Source: Schizochytrium sp. TIO01 (lineage: Eukaryota; Sar; Bigyra; Thraustochytrida; Thraustochytriidae). Taken from it: a stretch of DNA of 64,000 nucleotides. The stretch's first letter is position 1, and each line of letters opens with the position of its first letter. Below are positions 1-8,790 of this stretch, piece by piece. The notes under the pieces are model-generated. The model saw only the letters and a program-made list of their open reading frames with translations, ran no database searches and had not been told where the DNA came from. The stretch is taken from the NCBI GenBank assembly GCA_004764695.1, contig SMSO01000032.1, positions 642,501-706,500 of the forward strand, read 5' to 3'. Both the position numbers and the translations under genes were made by a program.

Positions 1-1
1 C

Positions 2-325
2 CAGCGCACCCTGGATATGTGCGAGAAGTCGGTGAGCAAGTACATGTCCAAACACAGGTCTTGCATCCTGGAGCTCGCCATGCTTACAGGCAAGTCACAG
101 CTCGAGTCCACGAGGGACAAGATGCACACCAACGAGTGGTGCTCATTCGAGTTCAAGAAAGGAAAGGTTGCCACGCTCCGTGAACAAAAGGTTCAGAGTC
201 TCAAAGCTCAGTCCTGCGTTGTCTGCGGTGCCAAGCTCTCCAACCTTGCCACCTTCCTCAGCTCCGTCGATCGCCAAGTTTGTGCTCTCGAATCTGAGCT
301 CCACGTGCACTCCATCTCATGCTAA
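2..325 (+). CDS. 3' end of an unidentified gene, cut by the window edge
   Basis: The frame is open from the first bases of the window and stops at 323-325, so this is the C-terminal ~107 residues of a longer protein and the ATG at 17 is probably internal. The piece is basic and Cys-containing. It has a CVVCG knuckle (Cys-x-x-Cys-Gly) about two thirds along and ends in HSISC. The spacing could suit half of a small zinc-binding fold, but no second Cys pair completes a RING or zinc ribbon here. I do not recognise the family. It is followed by several kilobases without a convincing gene. Confidence is moderate that it codes and low for any function. Confidence 0.5.
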   Translation, partial: QRTLDMCEKSVSKYMSKHRSCILELAMLTGKSQLESTRDKMHTNEWCSFEFKKGKVATLREQKVQSLKAQSCVVCGAKLSNLATFLSSVDRQVCALESELHVHSISC

Positions 326-1305
326 GCTTTAAAAGCGTAGCACTGCAGGTGGAGGCCTCCAGCAAATCGTGTAACCTTACATCCAAACTTTGCAAAACAA
401 GAATAATCCCGCTTCGATGAGAGGTCGCTTCGCTCAAACATATAATGTACCATACATACCTAGTAGCATAGTATCATCGAAAAGACCTCTCGTGCCCTTT
501 GCATCATCAGCTCAGGTCCTCTAACTAGTAGAAGAAAGGAGCGCATGGCAGCCTGCAGGCTGCAATCGATCAGAGAGACTAAAACAAGCCGGGAAACACC
601 CATCAAACAAACAAATAGTAATTCTTCTTCAATTCATCAGAAATGACCAACGAATACGTTTGTAAACTCTTTTGTCATCAAAATGTAGACCTAAATGTAC
701 CTTTATCTTCAACTTTTCTCAACACTTCGTTAGTACAATTTCTCATCTATCTTGACGATCAAACGAGCGCGCTTCTCGTGACCCCTTGTTGCTCTTTCTT
801 TCCTTTCTCCAAGAATGAAAACCAAGGCCTTCATTGCTTGCATTCCAATTCTTTTCGTTTTCTTTTCAAAAAATGTTTTTTAATTTATATCAGTCGAGTT
901 CAACTCTATAAAGCATAACAGTTGGCTTTATGCCTCTCCTACGATTACTCCTAGGCGACCCCTTACCACTGTATTTCGTAAGCCTGCCTTATTCTTTCTC
1001 CTGTCCTATACCAGGATGTGCTAGTGCCATCTTCCTAACAAATACCCTAAGAGAGACATACGAGAACTCGACCCAACACGCGGTGGTCTTGCACAAGGCA
1101 GATGGTTATGAAATACCTCGTACCTACTCCGCTCGAGCATCAACGGTCAGTCAGTCAGCCAGCCAGCAAGGCGAGTGAAGAAAATGCCACGGCCAAGTAC
1201 GCTGCATGTTTGTTATTATTCAGGTGCAATACTTGCCATCATCATGAAACATTTCGATGGCATCTGGGTCCGCTTCGAGGGCGTTATTTGGTGATCATGC
1301 TTTCA

Positions 1306-1432
1306 TTCAATCATTCAATCATTCAATCATTCAATCATTCAATCATTCAATCATTCAATCATTCAATCATTCAATCATTCAATCATTCATTCATTCATAA
1401 TCATTCATTCATTCATAATCATTAAATTATTC
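1306..1432. repeat. 8-bp tandem repeat (ATTCAATC)n
   Basis: Near-perfect tandem copies of ATTCAATC run through this block. It degrades at the right end into ATTC and ATAATC variants. It translates as an artefactual Phe-Asn-His-Ser-Ile frame and is not evidence of a gene. Confidence 0.95.
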
Positions 1433-1481
1433 ATTGCAGTCGCACTCCTCTCCGAAACACAGAAGAGAAAGAGTGCTTGGC

Positions 1482-1497
1482 AGGTAGGTACCTACCT
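1482..1497. repeat. perfect 16-bp palindrome AGGTAGGTACCTACCT
   Basis: The left half AGGTAGGT is the exact reverse complement of the right half ACCTACCT. Related GGTACCTACC sequences recur at about 1908, 2655, 3390, 42107 and 42840. All lie outside genes, so this may be a dispersed intergenic motif. Confidence 0.8.
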
Positions 1498-1645
1498 ACC
1501 TTCTGCTACAGTCTGTCTATACTCTGTCTATAGCAAGCTACATTGTCCTCGAGTGTGGCGAGTTCAACTTCCTCAGCATCATCACCACGCTGGTTAAAAC
1601 CTAAAAACGGAATGGTTCTCGCCTGAGCCCTGATTGAGTTATGAG

Positions 1646-1875
1646 AACAAACAAACAAACAAACAAACAAACAAACAAACAAACAAACAAACAAACAAAC
1701 AAACAAACAAACAAACAAACAAACAAACAAACAAACAAACAAACAAACAAACAAACAAACAAACAAACAAACAAACAAACAAACAAACAAACAAACAAAC
1801 AAACAAACAAACAAACAAACAAACAAACAAACAAACAGACAGACAGACAAAAAGACAAAAAGACAAAAAGACAAA
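1646..1875. repeat. long (AAAC)n microsatellite
   Basis: The tetranucleotide AAAC is repeated without interruption to about 1837, then passes through AGAC and AAAAAGAC variants. All reading frames through it are open, which creates the spurious Asn-Lys-Gln-Thr and Cys-Leu-Phe-Val ORFs on the two strands. Confidence 0.97.
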
Positions 1876-2145
1876 TGCCTTTTCTAGGCAGATGTATAGA
1901 TGGGTGGGTACCTACCGCTGACATGAAAAGACAGCGAGCATTTCAAGGGGTCCTGGATTAGCAGTAAGCTTCCTGCTTGCACCTGAGCACGACATTTCCA
2001 TGAACGAATTGAAGCGAACGGAGAGAAGTAAGTACCTAAAAGAAACTTTTACACCTCGCACGGAGTCGAGCAACGAAGACAAAGGACTTTCATGGCACCG
2101 GAGTGTGGCACGATGCAACCTTTTTTGATATTCAACAGCAGAAAA

Positions 2146-2190
<45 letters not shown>
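2146..2190. repeat. (ATTG)n microsatellite
   Basis: About eleven tandem copies of ATTG/GATT, ending in GTTTGCC. On the minus strand it translates as an artefactual Ile-Asn-Gln-Ser repeat. Confidence 0.95.
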
Positions 2191-2191
<1 letters not shown>

Positions 2192-3380
2192 TGCCATTTG
2201 AGAATCAAGAGTGGCATCCGTTCCTATTCGGAAATCAGCACCTCGCGACTGGATGAAGGCAACTAGCTTCTTACCTCCCAGACTGCCTCGTCGACTGGAA
2301 ATTTGCAATCGGGTAGAAGGAAATCGACAGCACAAGTTCATTCATCCGTGGCATTGCCAACATGAAGATATGCAACACGACATTTGCCTCGTTTGGGGCC
2401 CAATTCCAACAGCAACGTGTAAAACATACAGCGCTAGCTTGAAATCAACTAAACCATCGCCAGGGCACCTGGAACTCGATACTTAAATCGGCGTGGCCAT
2501 CGCCCTCGTCGTGCCAAGATGCCGAGCAATTTGTTCATGACGGGGAACATTTCAAGGAGCAGAGATTAGCTTTCAGCCTCTTGCTCTCCCTCCAGCAAAT
2601 ATATCTTACGAATCACATGCCGAGAAGAACAATCGATGCCTAAGTGCTGATTTGTACCTACCAGCAGGAAGACTGTGTCGACTCTGCAACGCGCTGCTGC
2701 GATGATGCATGCACAAGCAAGCTTACAAAGGAACGCTCCCCGCACTTGGTTATCATAGAACGAACGAAGAAACTTGTTTGTCCAAGCTGGTCTGGTTGAG
2801 CTCTATGAAAAGGCCCTGGCAAAGGTACTGCATAAATGGTTACATCATTTATTTGATTCATTGTCGAATTGGTTTTTTTGCTGTTGATGAAATTGTAATG
2901 ATGAAAGAAAGAGCCTCTTCGGCTGACCGGACTTTAAAGTAGACGCGGTCTAGGAGGTACTTAGTGAAATGTGTAGAAGGGCCATTTCTGCAACACATTA
3001 CATTGTGTCGGCCGACCCAAAGGATACCTTTTCATCTGAGTGAGGCTCGTCAGCCGTCTTGCACGAAGACGTAACTAGCGAAGGTAGCAGTAATGAAGGC
3101 TCGCTGACAACACCAGAATGGGATGGAGTGGCACAGCACTGACTTTGACTTTGATGTTTTTTGTAGCAACTGTTATACAGGAATGAATGGAAGAAATGGT
3201 CCAAAATCCATCGTGAAATTCAAGACCTAACATTCAGGAGAGATGAAATTGCTTGCGAAAGTAGAACAGAATATGCAAAATATCGAGATGGTTATGGACT
3301 TATATATGAACTTAAAGAACGAGGTGCGAAAGTTGAAAGAAGGAGGATTAGCATCTTTGTGAAAAATTGTATTGTTGTGT

Positions 3381-3440
3381 AGTAGGTAGGTAAGGTACCT
3401 ACCTACCTACCTACCTACCTACCTACAAGTCTAGGTAGTA
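3381..3440. repeat. (ACCT)n array with inverted AGGT arm
   Basis: A short GTAGGTAGGT arm is followed by AAGGTACCT and then seven or more ACCT copies. The two arms are complementary, so the array could fold back on itself. It is the strongest copy of the AGGT/ACCT motif seen in several intergenic places of this window. Confidence 0.85.
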
Positions 3441-4501
3441 GTTCTTTTTTATTTATCTCTATAATCAAATTAACGATATATATTAGTAATAACAAAAAGT
3501 AGAACATATGACTTTGTTCAAGTGCACAATTTTTGCCAAACTTATTAAATGAAGACGAAAACATATCTAAGACAGGGCTCACGGTTGTGCAGTACTACTC
3601 TCTGTGGAAAGGCTTTGGAATTTATTTCAATTATCATTTTTTCCTTCAAGAAAAGATGAGACTCCAAAAGCTGACCGATAAGATACTCATTCAAGAAGCA
3701 TCGCTAATTTAGATGGATCTAAAAACAAGTGCAACAAAGTAAGAAAAGGATTCAAAGTTTAGCAGAAAAGTAGTATTGATTAGGCTGGATATTATTTATT
3801 TATAACAAAACAAAGCTCTACAGGTCATGATTCGATGACCTTAAATGACCTTGAAAATGACGAACCTGTTTAGGCGAATGAAGTACGTGCTACCGTTCTA
3901 CAAAGGATAACATGCCCTACCAAAAACACACAATCCCTCTTCTCAAGATCCTTGATCCAGGCTTAATCCGATTAAATATATGATTTCTTTAGTACGATAG
4001 CTGAAGGCCAACCGTAAGTAAATGCGACAGTAGGTGATTTGTTTAAAGGTGTAGCAATTATTTCTGCTTCACACAAACATTCTATAGTCAGTTCAGGAGG
4101 TTTTATTTGGGCTGACAATAGCAGGGCTTCCCAGTTCAGAGGTACGTAGAGGGTGAACGAAATGCGTTTTTTGATTTTGTGCTACATTGTTTCTGCAGTG
4201 CAATGAAGCTAACTATCTTTGTTGCTTTTCACCCAATAGTTTCGCGGTCTGATTCATTTTCAAGCGATAATACGCAAACGATACATAAATACACCTTGGT
4301 CATCAGCTCTGAGAATCGTACAAGTCTTATGAAAATTAATTGAATATCATCAACATGAACCTCATCGTTGAGCTCATAGTACACATTCCTGCTTGTCTAA
4401 ACCAATCTTAATGTTGATTGAGAGAAACCAACACTATTTTTATTCATAAAGTAATTTTTGAGTACTGAAGTTGAAAGTTCAATGGAAGTACTAGCTCTAC
4501 T

Positions 4502-5206
4502 TTATTCCAATGCCGCAAGCAAACCTCGAGCACCCTCTCCAGGTACTTTTGCCAGTATCTTCACGAGCCTTAAACGCTTAACACACAGCCTAGTTTCGAC
4601 AGCATCCAGGTCTAGACATCTTTGTAACACTGCCAAAGCCACAGAAGCCGTAATCGAAGACCCCGTTCTCGCCGAAGCAAGTGCAGCACCTGTTACTGCC
4701 GCAAGAAAGGCAGTGTCAGTCAGCATAGCATGCCGAAATCTTGAGTCTAAGCAGAGCCACCTGGCAACCTCCAAAGCAGCGAATGACGCGCAAAGGCCTT
4801 GTTCTACAGCGGTCTCGAGCGCCACGAAAATTGCAGCGTGAGCTTTCTTTGAGCCTAGCTTTGAAGCCGCTTCCGATACAGCTGCAGAAACAGCTTCTAC
4901 GCTTCGTAAACGCAACAACGCCGCCAAAAGGCCAGCAGAAGCCTTAACAGCACCCGCACCGGCAAGCCACTCAGCGTCACTCGCTGTCACGAGTTGATAT
5001 TTCTCATTCTGCTCAGGTTGGCAACTTGGGAGCGCTTCGGAACTTCTCTCGTTCTGATTGGAATGACGCAAGTCACCGTGAAGAGGAGAAGGCGCGCTCT
5101 GCGAAGGTACAGAAGGACAACATCGAGCTAGCTCAAGAGCATAGAATGACACAGAGGACATGGCGCGCCAGAGAAAGAGCTCTGCGTAGAGGAACAATTT
5201 CATCAT
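4502..5206 (-). CDS. Ala/Leu-rich helical protein, possibly ARM/HEAT-like
   Basis: An open frame of 234 codons begins with two ATGs at 5201-5206 and ends with TAA at 4502-4504. Residues ~1-20 are hydrophobic, ~35-75 are polar and Ser/Gln/Asn-rich, and ~75-234 are dominated by amphipathic Ala/Leu/Val helices with Glu, Lys and Arg, such as AGLLAALLRLRSVEAVSAAV and ASVALAVLQRCLDLDA. This pattern suits a short ARM/HEAT-type solenoid, but I cannot assign a family. An opposite-strand frame at 4458-4841 is also open and also Ala/Ser-rich. I prefer the minus strand because it is longer and its helices are regular. It could be an exon of a larger gene or chance coding. Confidence 0.45.
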   Translation of the reverse strand: MMKLFLYAELFLWRAMSSVSFYALELARCCPSVPSQSAPSPLHGDLRHSNQNERSSEALPSCQPEQNEKYQLVTASDAEWLAGAGAVKASAGLLAALLRLRSVEAVSAAVSEAASKLGSKKAHAAIFVALETAVEQGLCASFAALEVARWLCLDSRFRHAMLTDTAFLAAVTGAALASARTGSSITASVALAVLQRCLDLDAVETRLCVKRLRLVKILAKVPGEGARGLLAALE

Positions 5207-5866
5207 ATGGTGTTAAAATTAAAATGCACAACGTACATTTTCAAGAAAGGACAAAATAATAATAAGAAGAAGAATGATAGTGACAAATAGGACTGTTTAT
5301 CACACCCTGATTTTTCCCACGAAAGGTATCAAAATCGATATGAATTGTTCGGACTTTCAGAGGTGGAGATCAAAATCGGAGTGATTTAACACAGATCCAA
5401 AGAGCACAGCTTCACTTGAATTCTTGAAGAACTCGAATTTTACTCCGATACTGCCTGTTTTAGATTTGGAAATAAAGAAGATATGAGAAACGAAACGAGC
5501 TCTGATACGACCTCTGCCGAGTACATCAAGTTTCATGTGGCAAACAATTCATTCAAGATATATAGGTTTCCCACCAAGACCTCCACTCGAGCTTCGAGCA
5601 AGATGCGTGCTTGGTCTATCTACAAATGAGCTTCTTGGTTGCTTTGCAGTTTTATTTTTTAAAGTTATCTGTTGAGCAAAGAGCATAAAATATGAGATAT
5701 GAATATACCCAACACTCGAATAGTCAAAATGCAAAACCACAAAGCTTAGAACCTCCTCTCGCGCACCAAACATTGGCCCTGGACGTCTGTACGTGTGAAA
5801 GAAAAGATCTGCACATAGCTGGGGTCAAAGCGTAACATCCTTTGCAGCCAGTAAGCAGCTAGCTTC
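5207..5866. other. intergenic gap
   Basis: This AT-rich spacer lies between two divergently oriented genes (minus strand to the left, plus strand to the right), so it should contain both promoters. I see no clear TATA box, repeat or RNA gene in it. Confidence 0.5.
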
Positions 5867-7852
5867 ATGGCAGCTGCTGACGCATCCGCTGTGAGCGGCG
5901 AAGGCACTGGCGCAGATGGCGCGGGTACCACGGCTGCTGATGGCGGTAGGCGGCACTGGCGCACAGGAATGCTGACTAAACGAGGGCTCTTAGAGAAGCG
6001 TGTCCTTGAGCTTGCCGCAAAACAGAAACCTGATGTGCTGGCAACTCATGGCACTGTGCAGTGGGCACCGTTCGAGAAGGACTCGCTGCTGGTACCGTGC
6101 GTTGTTGTACCCGCGACAAGACTGCGATCAAGAGAGCAACTACAACTAGCAAAGGAAGCACTAGCATCCAGAAGACCTACTGTGATTGTGTTTTGGCTGG
6201 GCTATGGTAGTTTTGGCAAAGTTAGGCTGAAAGACCTCGTCCCATACAAACGCAGAGGAGCAGACCCCAATGTGGTTGCGGCTAACCTAAACGCCAATGC
6301 GAGCTTACACGCGAACTCCAACGTGATCAGTGGCTCTGCTGATACAAATATAGGTACGGTGAACTTGAACGGAACGAAGACGGATGCAGGGGATTTGAAT
6401 GTCAGTGTGGCATATACGGCGAGTATGAATGTAAATGCCTCAATTGCAAATTACATTTCTATCGGGAATGCTACTAACGCCATGGGGATTGCTCTTGATC
6501 CAACAGGGTCAAACGCAGCAGGAGCTCAAGCACTGGCACTGGGTTATGGACTACTGGATAAAAATCTGGCTTTTCTTGAGCACGCAAGGCATGAAGCCGA
6601 CGCAGCGTTGGAAGACCCACTCGCATATGTGGAGAGGCATAATGTGCAGGCATCACTCGCGGACGAGTCAGAAGATGCTCGTTCTGTGAGATCAGGTCGC
6701 TCATCAATCGCTACACGTCGACATGGGCAAACTTCAGGGGCGCTTTTCTCATCATCTGGTACAGGAACATCGAGAATACCTTCAGGACCCATTCATGGAA
6801 GCGACCCCTTTGAACCAGAGTGGGTCGATCGATTAAGCTCACAGATCGCTCGCCGTCACCAGCTTCCACAACACACTAGTAAACCCATCCCAGCGTCGCT
6901 GGCAGTCGCTATCAACGGAGCCGACGAAATTGCTGCGGCAGCAACCGAAGGCGCAAGTGCTAGTATTTCTGCAGATGGAACCGGACAGAATGATGACACT
7001 GTTCTCCACGCCTTCGAGGAAGCTCAGGATCTAGCAGTGCAACTCGAAAGTCTTGGAGATGCGCATCGTAATGGAGGTGCAGGGAGTGATGAGGACCTTC
7101 ATAAAGATAATGCGGACATCATGGAGGAGGAGGACGAAGAGGATGACATGAGCGACAGCTTCGACGATGATGAGGATGATGATAATGATGACAGTGACGA
7201 GGATGATGGAGACAACGAGGATGAATACCTTCCTGAGGATGTGGTTCCTTCCGCTGCTAGGAGGCTTAAGTCTGCATCTGCCTCAAAATCTAAAGAAAAG
7301 AAGCACAAGTCCAAAAAAGACAAAAAGGATAAGAAAAAGAAAAAGAAGAAGAAGAAGTCAGATAAAGACAAAGGCAAAGACAAGAAACGCAAACGCAAGG
7401 AACGCTCTGATGAAAAGTCTTCTAAACAGCCATCGAAACGTACAAAGATTGAAGAGTCCACGAGTAAGGCCCCTTCACCATCAAACCCAACGGAATCAAC
7501 AGCAACAACAGCAAAATTATCAAGTGACCAAAAGGGCACTACGGTTGCTGCTCTAAAGCTATCTCCAGAAGAGTCTCTGCATCGTCTCCAAAAAACTAAA
7601 AAGAAACTCATTGCATTTGTTGAGCACCCAGAGCTTGCATCAAACGAAAAGGCAGTCGGAAAGGCCGTTCAGCTTCTCCAGGAACTCGCCGCATTTCCTA
7701 TAACTGAGACTTTGTTGCGTCAAACTGAAATAGGACCCATTGTTGCTTCCCTTCGATCGCATGAGAACGATCAGGTGAAATCGTATGCGCGAGCTTTGCG
7801 CAGCATTTGGAAAGAAGCTCTTGTGTCACAACAAAGTCAAAGTGCAACCTGA
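5867..7852 (+). CDS. PWWP-like plus TFIIS N-domain chromatin protein (LEDGF/HDGF-like)
   Basis: A 661-codon single open frame. Residues ~58-127 look like a divergent PWWP domain: a TVQWAPF strand, a VPCVVV strand, then VIVFWLGYGSFGKVRLKDLVPY-like sequence matching the second half of the fold. The PWWP tetrad itself is not kept. Residues ~130-400 are low-complexity, rich in Asn, Ala, Ser and Gly. Residues ~420-456 are almost all Asp/Glu, and ~470-525 are Lys-rich (a nuclear localisation and DNA-binding tail). Residues ~565-655 fit the TFIIS N-terminal (LW/TND) four-helix domain, with FPITETLLRQTEIGPIVASL and a final SIWKEAL. In animals, PWWP plus this fold defines LEDGF/HRP2-type proteins that read methylated H3K36 and recruit partners during elongation. 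A nuclear chromatin role is inferred. Confidence 0.75.
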   Translation: MAAADASAVSGEGTGADGAGTTAADGGRRHWRTGMLTKRGLLEKRVLELAAKQKPDVLATHGTVQWAPFEKDSLLVPCVVVPATRLRSREQLQLAKEALASRRPTVIVFWLGYGSFGKVRLKDLVPYKRRGADPNVVAANLNANASLHANSNVISGSADTNIGTVNLNGTKTDAGDLNVSVAYTASMNVNASIANYISIGNATNAMGIALDPTGSNAAGAQALALGYGLLDKNLAFLEHARHEADAALEDPLAYVERHNVQASLADESEDARSVRSGRSSIATRRHGQTSGALFSSSGTGTSRIPSGPIHGSDPFEPEWVDRLSSQIARRHQLPQHTSKPIPASLAVAINGADEIAAAATEGASASISADGTGQNDDTVLHAFEEAQDLAVQLESLGDAHRNGGAGSDEDLHKDNADIMEEEDEEDDMSDSFDDDEDDDNDDSDEDDGDNEDEYLPEDVVPSAARRLKSASASKSKEKKHKSKKDKKDKKKKKKKKKSDKDKGKDKKRKRKERSDEKSSKQPSKRTKIEESTSKAPSPSNPTESTATTAKLSSDQKGTTVAALKLSPEESLHRLQKTKKKLIAFVEHPELASNEKAVGKAVQLLQELAAFPITETLLRQTEIGPIVASLRSHENDQVKSYARALRSIWKEALVSQQSQSAT

Positions 7853-8055
7853 TAGGTAAAGCAATTGTCATCCAAGCACATCCTTAAATGCAGCCTTATC
7901 TCCAATGGCGCAGCGCTTAAAAGCATATTTTCCGTCTCCACAGGATATATACAACATCTTTCGCATAGACGATAATCGTCTACTTAGCTTCACGCAAGTG
8001 TCAGGAATGAGCATATGCTATTAGGCACACACAACTGAAAACAAACTTGGGAGAG

Positions 8056-8083
8056 TATGCATGCCAAGGGGTTGGCATGCATA
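8056..8083. terminator. perfect 12-bp stem, GGGG loop hairpin
   Basis: TATGCATGCCAA at 8056-8067 and TTGGCATGCATA at 8072-8083 are exact reverse complements separated by GGGG. The element lies ~200 bp after the stop of the PWWP-type gene, between convergent genes. It could be an RNA 3'-end stem-loop, a protein-binding palindrome or a recent fold-back. The structure is seen directly. The role is unknown, and 'terminator' is only the nearest category. Confidence 0.5.
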
Positions 8084-8602
8084 GATAAAATCATACTTAC
8101 CCTCAAAATGATAATTCATTATTTTATGTTTTTTTAATCCTGGAAAGGCGACAGCGCATACACAAAGAATAGAAAACAAAAGAAAAAACACGCTGGGCAC
8201 CTTTATTTTGATTCTAAAATTATCGTTTGTAACTTATCTGTCCAAACCTCTTTTCTATCTTTTAGGTTCGTCTTGCAGATAATTTTAGGTCATTCATGTC
8301 AACTAATTTGATTCTAAATGCATCATATATAAACTATGGAGTTGTCTTCTTAAGTTGTGGCTACTAGTTAGAAGTTGAGATATAAAGCCGACATATAGAA
8401 CTTTAAATAGAAATCACATGAAAGAACATACCCAGTAGGATTGAAGAAGCGCATATTATAAAGAAGTAACAACTATATTTTTATTTTTTTATTGTTGTAC
8501 TAGTACTAGTCTTACAGTGACTTGAAAATAAATCTCGAAAATACAGAAGGGTGAGATTGCACTCCTAACCTTTTTCTGTCTGTGCTATCTGTTTTTTTAT
8601 TC

Positions 8603-8659
8603 TGTTTTGTTTTGTTTGTTTGTTTTGTTTTGTTTTGTTTTGTTTTGTTTTGTTTTGTT
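8603..8659. repeat. (TTTTG)n microsatellite
   Basis: A pentanucleotide TTTTG array with two TTTG variants. It lies just outside the 3' end of the giant minus-strand gene, so it may be transcribed as part of that gene's 3' UTR. Confidence 0.95.
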
Positions 8660-8790
8660 CGTACCCTCCCGATGTTTCTTTTTTTTCTTTTGTTTCTTCT
8701 AATTGCAGATAAATCGTGCTCTTTGTTTTGTTGTTGTTATTGTTGTAAATTTGTTTTTTATTTCTTTTTGAGAGAAGAGATATCTTTCTT

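Larger units (their letters stand above)
326..4501. other. gene-poor region with simple repeats
   Basis: I see no convincing gene here. The longer open frames are translations of simple repeats (the Phe-Asn-His-Ser and Cys-Leu-Phe-Val runs near 1300-1900) or short, compositionally odd stretches. The region holds four repeat blocks, listed separately, and several copies of a GGTACCTACC-like motif (around 1482, 1908, 2655 and 3390). From about 3440 to 4450 the DNA is AT-rich with no recognisable element. Confidence 0.6.
7853..8790. other. convergent intergenic gap
   Basis: AT-rich DNA lies between the 3' end of the PWWP-type gene and the 3' end of the giant gene on the other strand. It should hold both 3' UTRs. 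It contains a perfect hairpin at 8056-8083 and a TTTTG array at 8603-8659. A GAAAATAAATC stretch near 8526 may be a polyadenylation-like signal, but this is weak. Confidence 0.55.

Noticed and set aside
643-918. A 91-codon plus-strand ORF.
   Set aside because: AT-rich, Phe-rich, no domain pattern, in a repeat-rich spacer.
1506-1961. Six overlapping ORFs of Cys-Leu-Phe-Val or Asn-Lys-Gln-Thr repeats on both strands.
   Set aside because: All are translations of the (AAAC)n microsatellite, which has no stop in any frame.
4458-4841. Ala/Ser-rich plus-strand ORF opposite the 234-codon minus-strand frame.
   Set aside because: Shorter than the minus frame and it lacks regular helix periodicity. 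I treat it as the shadow, though with limited certainty.
7099-7611. 170-codon minus-strand ORF rich in Ser and Phe.
   Set aside because: Exact shadow of the Asp/Glu and Lys tracts of the PWWP-type gene.
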